NCBI GenBank assembly: GCA_041984585.1 | Contig: JBHIXX010000009.1 | Coordinates: 1-64,000 of the forward strand | DNA: 64,000 bases | From: Pseudolysinimonas_A sp041984585 | GTDB lineage: Bacteria > Actinomycetota > Actinomycetes > Actinomycetales > Microbacteriaceae | Reading direction: 5' to 3' | Shown here: in pieces, positions 17,134 to 24,387 of the stretch | Layout: each line of letters starts with the position of its first letter | How positions within the stretch are numbered: the first letter of the stretch is position 1 | The notes under the pieces: model-generated | What the model saw: only the letters and a program-made list of their open reading frames with translations | Databases searched by the model: none | What the model was told of the DNA's origin: nothing | Program-made: the position numbers and the translations under genes

Positions 17134-18474
17134 GTGGCCGACCAGGTGAACCCGCCCCGCGGGATGCGCGACTTCCTCCCGGCGGAGAAGGCGAAGCGCG
17201 ACGCCGTGCTCGACGTCATCCGCCGGTCGTACCGGGCCCACGGCTTCGACGAGATCGAGACGCCCGTGGTCGAGGACTCCGCCCGGCTGCACGCGGGCCT
17301 CGGCGGCGACAACGAGAAGCTCGCCTACGCGGTGATGAAGCGCGGGCTCACGGTCGACGACCTGCGTGCCGCCGCTCAGCCGCTCGACCTCGCCGACCTG
17401 GGCCTGCGCTTCGACCTGACCGTGCCGCTCACCCGGTTCTACGCCTCGCACCGCGCCGAGCTGCCCGCGGTGTTCCGCTCGATCCAGGTGGCGCCGGTGT
17501 GGCGCGCCGAGCGTCCGCAGAAGGGCCGCTACCGGCAGTTCGTGCAGTGCGACATCGACATCATCGGCGAGCCCGGCATCCGAGCCGAGGCGGAGCTGCT
17601 GCTGGCGACCCTCGACACGCTCGACGCCCTCGGTCTCGAGGGCGGCTTCATCCGGGTCAACGACCGGCGCCTGCTCACCGGGATGCTCGACGGCTTCGGC
17701 TTCACGCCCGACGAGCGGGAGTCGGTGCTCATCACCATCGACAAGCTCGACAAGCTCGGGCCCGACGGCGTCGTCGCCGAGCTGCGCGAGCGGGGTGCGA
17801 CCCCGGATGCGGTCGACGCGTTCGCCGCGTTCCTGCGCCGCCCGGTGACGATGGAGTTCCTGCCGTTCGGCGAGGCCGCCATCCGCACGGCCCTGCCCGA
17901 CGGCGCGGACGACGCGGTCGTCGCCGACCTCGCCGCGCTCGGCGAGGCGGTGCTCGGCGCGCGCCTCGGGGCTGCCGAGTCCGCGGGCTCGGTCGAGGCG
18001 CCGATCGTGCTGCAGTTCGACCCGTTCCTCGTGCGCGGGATGGGCTACTACACCGGCCCGATCTTCGAGCTGGCGCACCCGAGCGTGCCGTACTCGCTCG
18101 GCGGCGGCGGTCGCTACGACGGGATGATCGGACGCTTCCTCGGCACCGACGTGCCGGCCACCGGGTTCTCCCTCGGTTTCGAGCGCCTCGTCGACCTGGT
18201 CGACCTCCGGGAATACGGGCCTCTTGGGGGACGGGTCGCGCTCGTCCACGACCAGGATGTTCCCCTCGATGAGTTGCTATCGCTAAAGAGCGCGCTCCTG
18301 CGGGGTGACGGGGTCCCGCACGGGCTTGGTACCGCGCATCGCGTCCGCTTGGTTTCGCGCACGAAGAACGTGAAGAACCTGCTCGATTCCCTCGCCGCGG
18401 ATGGATTCAGTCACTTCGCATTCGTGTCGGCGGGGGCGGATGCCGCGACGCTGGAGCTGCGCCCGCTCGGCTGA
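17134..18474 (+). CDS. hisS: histidine--tRNA ligase
   Basis: Class II histidyl-tRNA synthetase of 446 residues, charging tRNA-His. Motif 1 lies after PPRGMRDFLP. FDLTVPLTRF, WRAERPQKGRYRQFVQCDID (motif 2), RGMGYYTGPIFEL, LGGGGRYDGMIGRF and GFSLGFERL (motif 3) are intact. The start is GTG 17134, 8 nt after a CAGACT -10-like hexamer. From about 18204 the gene uses codons that are rare elsewhere here (CTA twice, CTT, TTG, CCT, GTT, GAA) and is less GC-rich, over the C-terminal anticodon-binding domain only. That domain also looks divergent. The frame stays open to TGA. Confidence 0.94.
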   Translation: MADQVNPPRGMRDFLPAEKAKRDAVLDVIRRSYRAHGFDEIETPVVEDSARLHAGLGGDNEKLAYAVMKRGLTVDDLRAAAQPLDLADLGLRFDLTVPLTRFYASHRAELPAVFRSIQVAPVWRAERPQKGRYRQFVQCDIDIIGEPGIRAEAELLLATLDTLDALGLEGGFIRVNDRRLLTGMLDGFGFTPDERESVLITIDKLDKLGPDGVVAELRERGATPDAVDAFAAFLRRPVTMEFLPFGEAAIRTALPDGADDAVVADLAALGEAVLGARLGAAESAGSVEAPIVLQFDPFLVRGMGYYTGPIFELAHPSVPYSLGGGGRYDGMIGRFLGTDVPATGFSLGFERLVDLVDLREYGPLGGRVALVHDQDVPLDELLSLKSALLRGDGVPHGLGTAHRVRLVSRTKNVKNLLDSLAADGFSHFAFVSAGADAATLELRPLG

Positions 18475-18484
18475 ACCGCGTCGC

Positions 18485-18490
18485 TAGGCT
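18485..18490 (+). promoter_or_regulatory. -10 element TAGGCT of eno
   Basis: TAGGCT lies 38 nt before the eno ATG. Transcription starting 6-7 nt downstream gives a leader of about 32 nt containing the Shine-Dalgarno CAGGAG. This is a leadered promoter, unlike most others here. Confidence 0.5.
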
Positions 18491-18528
18491 GAGAGCGACC
18501 ACCACCCCCGATTCAGCCAGGAGCACCC

Positions 18529-19812
18529 ATGTCCGGAATCGAAGCCGTCGGCGCCCGCGAGATCCTCGACTCGCGCGGCAACCCCACCGTCGAGGTGGAG
18601 GTGCTCCTCGAAGACGGCACCGTCTCGCGCGCCGCCGTTCCGTCGGGCGCGTCGACCGGAGCGTTCGAGGCCTACGAGCTGCGCGACGGCGACAAGGACC
18701 GCTACCTGGGCAAGGGCGTCGAGAAGGCCGTCGAGAGCGTGCTCGACGTGCTCGGCCCGGCCATCGAGGGGTTCGAGGCGAGCGACCAGCGCCTCGTCGA
18801 CAGCGAGCTGATCGCCGTCGACGGCACCGACAACAAGTCGAAGGTCGGCGCCAACGCCATCCTGGGCGTCTCGCTCGCCGTGGCGAAGGCCGCGGCCGAC
18901 TCGGCCGACCTGCCGCTGTTCCGCTACGTCGGCGGGCCCAACGCGCACACCCTGCCGGTGCCGATGATGAACATCATCAACGGCGGCGCCCACGCCGACA
19001 ACGGCATCGACGTGCAGGAGTTCATGATCCTGCCGACCGGCGCCGAGACCTTCCGCGAGGCGCTGCGCTGGGGCGCCGAGGTCTACCACGCGCTGAAGGG
19101 CGAGCTGAAGAAGAACGGTCTCGCCACGGGACTCGGCGACGAGGGCGGCTTCGCCCCCGACCTGAGCACCGCCCGCGAGGCGCTCGACTTCATCGTCGCG
19201 TCGATCTCGGCCGCCGGGTTCGAGCCGGGCAAGGACATCACCCTCGGCCTCGACGTCGCGTCGACCGAGTTCTTCGCCGACGGCGTTTACTCCTACGAGG
19301 GCGCGTCGAAGACCGCTGCCGAGATGACCGCCTACTACGAGGGTCTCGTCGCCGACTACCCGCTGGTGACCATCGAGGACCCGCTCGCCGAGGACGACTG
19401 GGACGCCTACGTCGCGCTCACCGCGGCCCTCGGCTCCACGGTGCAGCTGGTGGGCGACGACCTGTTCGTCACCAACCCGGCCCGCCTGCAGAAGGGCCTC
19501 GGCCTCGGCGTCGCGAACTCGCTGCTGGTGAAGGTGAACCAGATCGGCACGCTCACCGAGACTCTGGATGCCGTGAGCCTGGCCCAGCGCCACGGCTACA
19601 CCGCGATCCTGTCGCACCGGTCGGGTGAGACCGAGGACACCACCATCGCCGACCTCGCGGTGGCGACCGACTGCGGTCAGATCAAGACCGGCGCCCCGGC
19701 CCGCTCGGAGCGCGTCGCGAAGTACAACCAGCTGCTGCGCATCGAGGAGGAGCTCGGCGACGCCGCGGTGTACGCCGGCGCCTCCGCGTTCCCCCGCTTC
19801 AGCGCGAAGTGA
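18529..19812 (+). CDS. eno: enolase
   Basis: Converts 2-phosphoglycerate to phosphoenolpyruvate in glycolysis and also serves in gluconeogenesis. It is 427 residues long, full length. SRGNPTVEVEV at the N-terminus, NGGAHADNGIDVQEFM, LATGLGDEGGFAPDL, LGLDVASTEFF, IEDPLAEDDWD, VNQIGTLTET and the LSHRSGETED active-site loop are all intact, covering Mg ligands and the catalytic lysine/glutamate regions. The ATG at 18529 is preceded by AGGAG at a normal distance. A strong hairpin follows at 19844-19887. It begins the conserved actinobacterial run eno-ftsB-DUF501. Confidence 0.97.
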   Translation: MSGIEAVGAREILDSRGNPTVEVEVLLEDGTVSRAAVPSGASTGAFEAYELRDGDKDRYLGKGVEKAVESVLDVLGPAIEGFEASDQRLVDSELIAVDGTDNKSKVGANAILGVSLAVAKAAADSADLPLFRYVGGPNAHTLPVPMMNIINGGAHADNGIDVQEFMILPTGAETFREALRWGAEVYHALKGELKKNGLATGLGDEGGFAPDLSTAREALDFIVASISAAGFEPGKDITLGLDVASTEFFADGVYSYEGASKTAAEMTAYYEGLVADYPLVTIEDPLAEDDWDAYVALTAALGSTVQLVGDDLFVTNPARLQKGLGLGVANSLLVKVNQIGTLTETLDAVSLAQRHGYTAILSHRSGETEDTTIADLAVATDCGQIKTGAPARSERVAKYNQLLRIEEELGDAAVYAGASAFPRFSAK

Positions 19813-19843
19813 CGCCCGCCGGGCGGGTCGCCCGGCTGTGAGC

Positions 19844-19887
19844 CGACCGGGATGCCGCGTGCCCGCGCGACGCGCGGCATCCGGTCG
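19844..19887 (+). terminator. Rho-independent-like hairpin after eno
   Basis: A 15-bp stem with one bulged G (left arm 19844-19859, right arm 19873-19887, 13-nt loop) starts 31 nt after the eno stop. No T-tract follows, as is common in very GC-rich actinobacteria. The ftsB -10 begins only 2 nt after the stem. Confidence 0.65.
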
Positions 19888-19889
19888 CC

Positions 19890-19895
19890 TAGCGT
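19890..19895 (+). promoter_or_regulatory. -10 element TAGCGT of the FtsB/DivIC gene (leaderless)
   Basis: TAGCGT is followed by 6 nt and the GTG at 19902, so the mRNA should begin at the start codon. It abuts the eno terminator stem, which separates eno transcription from this gene. Confidence 0.6.
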
Positions 19896-19901
19896 GACTT
19901 C

Positions 19902-20441
19902 GTGGCGAGGAGCGAGGCGGGTCGACGCGGCGGACGTGCCGCGCGTGCGCCGCGCGACGACGACGGGTCGACCGAGGAGTCGGTCGGGCTCGCCTGGCTG
20001 CGCGACTTCCGACTCTCCGGCTTCGCCCTCACCGTGCTCGGGCTGCTCGCCGCGGCGATCGTGATCCTCGCCCCGGGACTCAAGACGCTCGTCGAGCAGC
20101 AGCAGGAGATCGCCCGGCTTGAGCAGCAGGTGGCCGACGCCCAGGACGCCGTCGACGACCTCACCGAGCAGATCGCGCGCTGGGACGACCCGGCCTACGT
20201 CGAGTCGCAGGCCCGCGACCGGCTCTACTACGTCTATCCGGGCGACTTCGCCTACATCGTCGTCAACGGCGACCAGGTGGCGACGACGGATGACGGCCTG
20301 CCGATCAGCGACGAGATCCAGTCGACCGAGGTGGACTGGCTGCGCGCCGTGCTCGCCAGCGTCTACGAGGCGGGCCTGACCGACGCGCCTCCCGCCGACC
20401 TCGACTCGCCCGGCCTGCTCGACAGCCCGGTCACCGGGTAA
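19902..20441 (+). CDS. septum formation initiator FtsB/DivIC family protein
   Basis: A 179-residue bitopic division protein that links the FtsQ/FtsL complex at the septum. A cytoplasmic Arg/Gly-rich N-terminus (about 1-37) precedes one membrane helix (GFALTVLGLLAAAIVILAPG, about 40-59). A coiled coil follows (QQEIARLEQQVADAQDAVDD), and then the family motif ARDRLYYVYPGD. Its place between eno and the DUF501 gene is the conserved actinobacterial setting. The TAA stop overlaps the -10 of the next gene. The charged N-terminal extension is longer than in E. coli FtsB but usual in actinobacteria. Confidence 0.9.
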   Translation: MARSEAGRRGGRAARAPRDDDGSTEESVGLAWLRDFRLSGFALTVLGLLAAAIVILAPGLKTLVEQQQEIARLEQQVADAQDAVDDLTEQIARWDDPAYVESQARDRLYYVYPGDFAYIVVNGDQVATTDDGLPISDEIQSTEVDWLRAVLASVYEAGLTDAPPADLDSPGLLDSPVTG

Positions 20442-20444
20442 CGT
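20439..20444 (+). promoter_or_regulatory. -10 element TAACGT of the DUF501 gene, overlapping the ftsB stop
   Basis: TAACGT starts with the TAA stop codon of the preceding gene and is followed by 6 nt and the ATG at 20451. The spacing matches the other leaderless promoters, though chance overlap is possible. Confidence 0.45.
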
Positions 20445-20450
20445 CGCGGC

Positions 20451-20987
20451 ATGACCCGGCCGCCCTTCGACCCGCCGACGACCGCCGAAGTGGCCGTCGT
20501 CTCGGCGCAGCTCGGCCGCCCCGCTCGCGACGTCGCCGGCATCGCGGCGCGCTGCGTCTGCGGCAACCCGACGGTCGTCGCCACGGCGCCGCGGCTCGCC
20601 GACGGCACCCCGTTCCCGACGGTCTACTACCTCACGCACCCCGCGGCGACGTCGGCGATGTCGACCCTCGAGGCGACCGGCGTGATGCCCGAGCTCGCGG
20701 CGACGCTCGACGATCCGGATGTCGCGGCCGCCTACCGCGCGGCGCACGAGGCGTACCTGGCCGACCGCGCCGCCCTCGGCGACGTGCCCGAGGTCGAGGG
20801 CTACTCGGCGGGCGGCATGCCCGACCGGGTGAAGTGCCTGCACGCGCTCGCCGCCCACGCGCTCGCCGCCGGACCCGGCGTCAACCCGATGGGCGACCGC
20901 GCGCTCGAGCTGTCGACCTGGTCGCCGAGCCGGTGCGTGTGCGCCGACCCGGGTGCGGCGACGGCCGGGCGCGGCCCGCAGGAGTGA
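20451..20987 (+). CDS. DUF501 domain-containing protein
   Basis: A 178-residue protein of the DUF501 family, found beside eno and ftsB in actinobacteria. Recognisable parts are VVSAQLGRPARDVAGIAARC, CGNPTVVATAPRLADGTPFPT, VYYLTHPAA and the C-terminal DRVKCLHALAAHALAAGPGVNPMGD. Cys and His residues in RCVCGNP and VKCLHALAAH could bind a metal. Function is unknown. The ATG at 20451 lies 9 nt after the ftsB stop. The protease gene starts at or just after its stop (20985-20987). Confidence 0.85.
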   Translation: MTRPPFDPPTTAEVAVVSAQLGRPARDVAGIAARCVCGNPTVVATAPRLADGTPFPTVYYLTHPAATSAMSTLEATGVMPELAATLDDPDVAAAYRAAHEAYLADRAALGDVPEVEGYSAGGMPDRVKCLHALAAHALAAGPGVNPMGDRALELSTWSPSRCVCADPGAATAGRGPQE

Positions 20988-20995
20988 GGCGCGGC

Positions 20996-22294
20996 GTGCG
21001 ACGGCTCGCGCCCGGTGCGGCGGCGCTCGTCGCGGGCCTGCTGCTCGCCCCTTCGGGCGCGGCGACGGTCGACCCGGCGCCGGGCGACGCCGACCGGGCG
21101 CCCGCCGTCGCGCCGGCCGCGCTGCCGGCATCCGGCGGAGCGGGCGGCGACCTCGTGCGCGAGCGGGAGTACTGGCTCGACGAGTACGGCATCCGCGACG
21201 CCTGGGCGGTGACCCGCGGCGCGGGGGTGACGATCGCCGTGATCGACAGCGGCATCGCGGCGGGAGTGCCCGACCTCGCCGGCGCGGTGGTCGGCGGCGC
21301 CGACTTCTCGGGGCTGGGCTCCGCCGACGGGCGCACCCCCGTGGGCACGGATGCCGCCCCGCACGGCACGCTGGTCGCGTCGCTCGCCGCGGGGCGCGGC
21401 ACCGGTCCGGGCGACGGCGTGATCGGGGCCGCCCCGGAGGCCGACCTGTTGTCGCTGTCGATCGGCTTCGGGCAGGGCGCGACCGACTCCGACGCCCAGG
21501 TCGCGGCGGCGGTCATGTGGGCCGTCGACCAGGGGGCCGACGTGATCAACATGTCGCTCACCCGCAACACGCTCACCTGGCCGGAGAGCTGGGACGAGGC
21601 GTTCCTCTACGCCGCCGAGCAGGACGTCGTCGTGGTGGTCGCCGCGGGCAACCGGGCGAGCGGCACCGTCGAGGTCGGGGCGCCGGCGACGATGCCCGGC
21701 GTCCTGACGGTCGCGGGCGTCGATCGCGACGGCCGGGCGAGCTGGAACGCGTCGTCGCAGGGCATCACCATCGGCGTCGCCGCCCCGAGCGAGGACCTCG
21801 TCGGCGTCACCCCGAGCGGGGAGTACGTCACCTGGGCGGGCACCAGCGGCGCGACGCCGATCGTCGCCGGGATCGTCGCCCTGGTGCGCGCCGCGCACCC
21901 CGACCTGGATGCCGCCAACGTCATCCAGCGACTCATCGCGACCGCGCGCGACGCGGGCCCCGCCGGACCCGACTTCAGCTACGGGTTCGGGCTCGTCGAC
22001 GCGGGTGCGGCGGTGCGCGCCGAGGTGCCGCAGGTGACCGAGAACCCGATGGGCGACCTCGCCGAATGGGTGCGCATCAACCGCCGCGCCGAGGCGACGC
22101 CGTCGCCGGTGCCCACCGAGACGCCGACGCCGCAGCCGATCGCGTTCCCCGATCCGATCGGCGTTCTGCTGCCCGAGCCGACCGACCTGCAGCTGCTCGG
22201 ACCGCCGCTCGTGGTGCTGCTGCTGCTCGCCGTGACAGGGGGCGGACTGCTGGTCGGGACGCTGACGCGAAATCGGCCGCCCCGGGCGCGGTAG
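20996..22294 (+). CDS. S8 family serine protease, mycosin-like, membrane-anchored
   Basis: A secreted subtilisin-family protease of about 432 residues. An Arg-rich start and hydrophobic stretch (AAALVAGLLLAPSGAA) form the signal peptide. The catalytic triad is Asp in VTIAVIDSGIA, His in APHGTLVASLAAGRG and Ser in AGTSGATPIVAGIVALV; the oxyanion Asn is in VAAGNRAS. A proline-rich linker and a C-terminal helix (PPLVVLLLLAVTGGGLLVG) with a short basic tail anchor it in the membrane. This resembles the mycosins of type VII secretion, but no ESX genes are seen in the window. The GTG at 20996 has GGAG upstream; GTG 20984, overlapping the DUF501 stop, is an alternative. Confidence 0.88.
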   Translation: MRRLAPGAAALVAGLLLAPSGAATVDPAPGDADRAPAVAPAALPASGGAGGDLVREREYWLDEYGIRDAWAVTRGAGVTIAVIDSGIAAGVPDLAGAVVGGADFSGLGSADGRTPVGTDAAPHGTLVASLAAGRGTGPGDGVIGAAPEADLLSLSIGFGQGATDSDAQVAAAVMWAVDQGADVINMSLTRNTLTWPESWDEAFLYAAEQDVVVVVAAGNRASGTVEVGAPATMPGVLTVAGVDRDGRASWNASSQGITIGVAAPSEDLVGVTPSGEYVTWAGTSGATPIVAGIVALVRAAHPDLDAANVIQRLIATARDAGPAGPDFSYGFGLVDAGAAVRAEVPQVTENPMGDLAEWVRINRRAEATPSPVPTETPTPQPIAFPDPIGVLLPEPTDLQLLGPPLVVLLLLAVTGGGLLVGTLTRNRPPRAR

Positions 22295-22297
22295 ATT
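22292..22297 (+). promoter_or_regulatory. -10 element TAGATT of ndh
   Basis: TAGATT overlaps the TAG stop of the protease gene. It would start transcription about 30 nt upstream of the ndh GTG. The hexamer is a good TANNNT match, but no -35 was recognised. Confidence 0.5.
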
Positions 22298-22332
22298 GGA
22301 GCTTGACTTCCCAGCGAGAGGCCCCTTTTCCC

Positions 22333-23655
22333 GTGCCCAAGATCCTGATCGTCGGCGGTGGCTACGCCGGCTTCTACACGGCCCTGAAACTCGAGAAGCA
22401 CCTCGGCCGTCGTGAGGCCGAGGTCGTGATGGTCGACCCGCTGCCGTACATGACCTACCAGCCGTTCCTCCCCGAGGTCGCGGCCGGGTCGATCGAACCG
22501 CGGCACGCGGTCGTCGCCCACCGTCGTCACCTGAAGAAGACCAAGGTGGTGACGGCATCCGTCACCGGCATCGACCACGCGTCGAAGACCGCCACCGTCA
22601 CGCCCGCCGTCGGCGAGCCGTGGCAGGAGTCGTACGATCTCGTCGTCGTCACCGCCGGCGCCGTGTCGCGCACGTTCCCGATCCCGGGCGTCGCCGACGA
22701 GGCGATCGGCCTGAAGACGATCGAAGAGGCGATCGCCATCCGCGACCGCATCACCGACAACTTCGTCAAGGCGTCGAACCTGCCCGCCGGGCCGGAGCGC
22801 GACCGCCTGCTCACCGTCGTCGTCGTCGGCGGCGGGTTCGCCGGCATCGAGCTGTTCGCCGAGCTGCGCTCGTTCGCGAGCGCCCTCGTCGGCTCGTTCG
22901 ACGGCATCACCATCGACGACACCCACTTCCACCTCATCGAGGCGATGGGCCGCATCATGCCCGAGGTGTCGCTGCCGACGAGCCACTGGGTGCTCAAGAA
23001 CCTCGACCAGCGTGCCGCGACCGTGCACCTCGACACGCAGCTCGCGAGCGCCGTCGGCGGCGTCGTCGAGCTGTCGACCGGGGAGTCGTTCGAGGCCGAC
23101 ACCATCGTGTGGACGGCGGGCGTCATGGCCCACCCGATGCTCAAGGGCACCGACCTGCCGCTCGAGGAGCGCGGTCGCCTGCGCGTCGGCGCCGACATGC
23201 GCGTGCGCACCGAGGACGGCGACATCGTCGAGGATGCCTGGGGCGCCGGCGACGTGTCGGCCGTGCCCGACCTCACCGGTGACGGCGTGGGCGGCTACTG
23301 CGTTCCCAACGCCCAGCACGCGGTGCGTCAGGGCAAGCTGCTCGCCAAGAACCTGGTGGCGTCGCTGCGTGACGAGTCGCCGCGCGAGTACCGCCACAAG
23401 AGCCTCGGCGCGGTCGCCGGCCTCGGCCTCTACGTGGGCGTGTTCCAGTGGCGCAAGCTCGCGATCAAGGGCTTCATCGCCTGGGTGATGCACCGCGGCT
23501 ACCACGGCCTCGCCATCCCGATGTGGGAGCGCAAGATCCGCGTGTTCGGCAACTGGATCATGAACTTCCTGCTGCGCCGCGACCTCATCGGCATCCCGGC
23601 CCGCGACACCCCGCGCGCCTGGTTCGAGGAGTTCGCCTCCCGCCCGAAGGGCTGA
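22333..23655 (+). CDS. ndh: NAD(P)/FAD-dependent oxidoreductase, type II NADH dehydrogenase (NDH-2)
   Basis: A 440-residue membrane-associated flavoprotein that oxidises NADH and reduces quinone without pumping protons. The FAD-binding motif ILIVGGGYAGFYTALKLEK is at the N-terminus and the NADH-binding motif VVVVGGGFAGIELFAELRS near residue 160. GAGDVSAVPD lies near 315, and the quinone-side signature with GGYCVPNAQHAVRQGK follows. The C-terminus is amphipathic (QWRKLAIKGFIAWVMHRG), typical of NDH-2 membrane attachment. The start is GTG 22333; upstream sequence in the same frame belongs to the protease gene region and is rejected. Confidence 0.93.
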   Translation: MPKILIVGGGYAGFYTALKLEKHLGRREAEVVMVDPLPYMTYQPFLPEVAAGSIEPRHAVVAHRRHLKKTKVVTASVTGIDHASKTATVTPAVGEPWQESYDLVVVTAGAVSRTFPIPGVADEAIGLKTIEEAIAIRDRITDNFVKASNLPAGPERDRLLTVVVVGGGFAGIELFAELRSFASALVGSFDGITIDDTHFHLIEAMGRIMPEVSLPTSHWVLKNLDQRAATVHLDTQLASAVGGVVELSTGESFEADTIVWTAGVMAHPMLKGTDLPLEERGRLRVGADMRVRTEDGDIVEDAWGAGDVSAVPDLTGDGVGGYCVPNAQHAVRQGKLLAKNLVASLRDESPREYRHKSLGAVAGLGLYVGVFQWRKLAIKGFIAWVMHRGYHGLAIPMWERKIRVFGNWIMNFLLRRDLIGIPARDTPRAWFEEFASRPKG

Positions 23656-23664
23656 TCCGCCGGA

Positions 23665-23670
23665 TAGCCT
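23665..23670 (+). promoter_or_regulatory. -10 element TAGCCT of the tRNA gene
   Basis: TAGCCT is followed by 6 nt and then the first base of the mature tRNA. RNA polymerase would start at or next to the tRNA 5' end, leaving little or no 5' leader. Confidence 0.5.
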
Positions 23671-23676
23671 GAGCGG

Positions 23677-23750
23677 GCTCCCGTAGCCCAACCGGCAGAG
23701 GCGGCCGACTTAAAATCGGCACAGTCCGGGTTCGAGTCCCGGCGGGAGCA
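23677..23750 (+). tRNA. tRNA with anticodon UAA (tRNA-Leu by anticodon; short variable arm)
   Basis: A 74-nt cloverleaf. The 7-bp acceptor stem is GCTCCCG/CGGGAGC with discriminator A. A D-arm with one extra loop base follows. The 5-bp anticodon stem GCCGA/TCGGC has loop CTTAAAA, giving anticodon TAA. The T-arm is CCGGG-TTCGAGT-CCCGG. No CCA is encoded. The variable region is only 5 nt (ACAGT), although bacterial tRNA-Leu is normally class II with a long variable arm. By anticodon it reads UUA, a codon almost absent here. Amino-acid identity is therefore uncertain. The GNAT gene starts 1 nt downstream. Confidence 0.85.
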
Positions 23751-23751
23751 C

Positions 23752-24288
23752 GTGGACGCCGTCCGAATCCGTCGTGCGACGCCGGACGACTCGGCGGCGA
23801 TCCGTGAGGTCGAGCGCCGAGCCGGCGAGCTGTTCCGCAGCGTCGGACTCGGTGCGATCGCCGACGAAGATCCGCCGGACGAGGCGGCGTTGGCCGGGTT
23901 CGCCGCCGCCGATCGCGCCTGGGCCGCCACGGACGCACGCGGCGCCGTGATCGGATATGCGCTCGTTCGGGTCGTCGACGACCGCGCCCACCTCGAGCAG
24001 GTGTCCGTCGACCCCGGATGGGCGCGGCGCGGCATCGGCGCCGCGCTGATCGAACAGGTCGCGGAGTGGGCACTCGCGCGCGGGCTCGAGGCGATGACGC
24101 TGACCACCTTCGTCGACGTCCCCTGGAACGCCCCGTACTACCGACGCTTGGGCTTCGTCGGCGTGGACTCCGACGCTCTCGGGCCGGGGTTGCGGAACAT
24201 TCGCCGGCGGGAGCGGGAGCAGGGCCTCGACCGGTGGTCGCGGACGGCGATGATCCGGGAGTTGGGCGAGCGTGTTTCCGGTTCGTGA
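23752..24288 (+). CDS. GNAT family N-acetyltransferase
   Basis: A 178-residue GNAT-fold acetyltransferase that uses acetyl-CoA. It opens VRIRRATPDDSAAIREVE. The acetyl-CoA site is HLEQVSVDPGWARRGIGAALIEQ (R/QxxGxG/A form, about residue 80-100), and motif B is YYRRLGFVGV near 125. Substrate is unknown. The GTG at 23752 begins 1 nt after the 3' end of the tRNA, so there is no room for a Shine-Dalgarno. The message is probably made as the trailer of the tRNA transcript and freed by 3' processing. Codon use is slightly less GC-biased than in its neighbours. Confidence 0.85.
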   Translation: MDAVRIRRATPDDSAAIREVERRAGELFRSVGLGAIADEDPPDEAALAGFAAADRAWAATDARGAVIGYALVRVVDDRAHLEQVSVDPGWARRGIGAALIEQVAEWALARGLEAMTLTTFVDVPWNAPYYRRLGFVGVDSDALGPGLRNIRRREREQGLDRWSRTAMIRELGERVSGS

Positions 24289-24344
24289 CGTTTCCGCCGC
24301 GCGCTTGCTCGCTGGGACGCTCGTCTGGGACAGTTGACCCACTT

Positions 24345-24360
24345 CCGGCCGTCCGGCCGG
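24345..24360 (+). promoter_or_regulatory. candidate TetR operator CCGGCCG-TC-CGGCCGG
   Basis: A 7+2+7 perfect inverted repeat lies 27 nt upstream of the TetR start and just downstream of a TTGACC hexamer (24334-24339). TetR regulators commonly bind such sites in their own promoter. No clear -10 was found, so the promoter layout is uncertain. Confidence 0.4.
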
Positions 24361-24387
24361 GGGCCGCCGATCGCACCGGAGGCCGGG

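Noticed and set aside
18200..18474. Frameshift at the end of hisS
   Set aside because: The frame stays open to TGA and the protein remains plausible. The change is in codon use, not frame.
23677..23750. Suppressor or selenocysteine tRNA
   Set aside because: The anticodon loop CTTAAAA has T at position 33 and reads TAA, which pairs with UUA, not with a stop codon. The long acceptor and variable arms of tRNA-Sec are absent.
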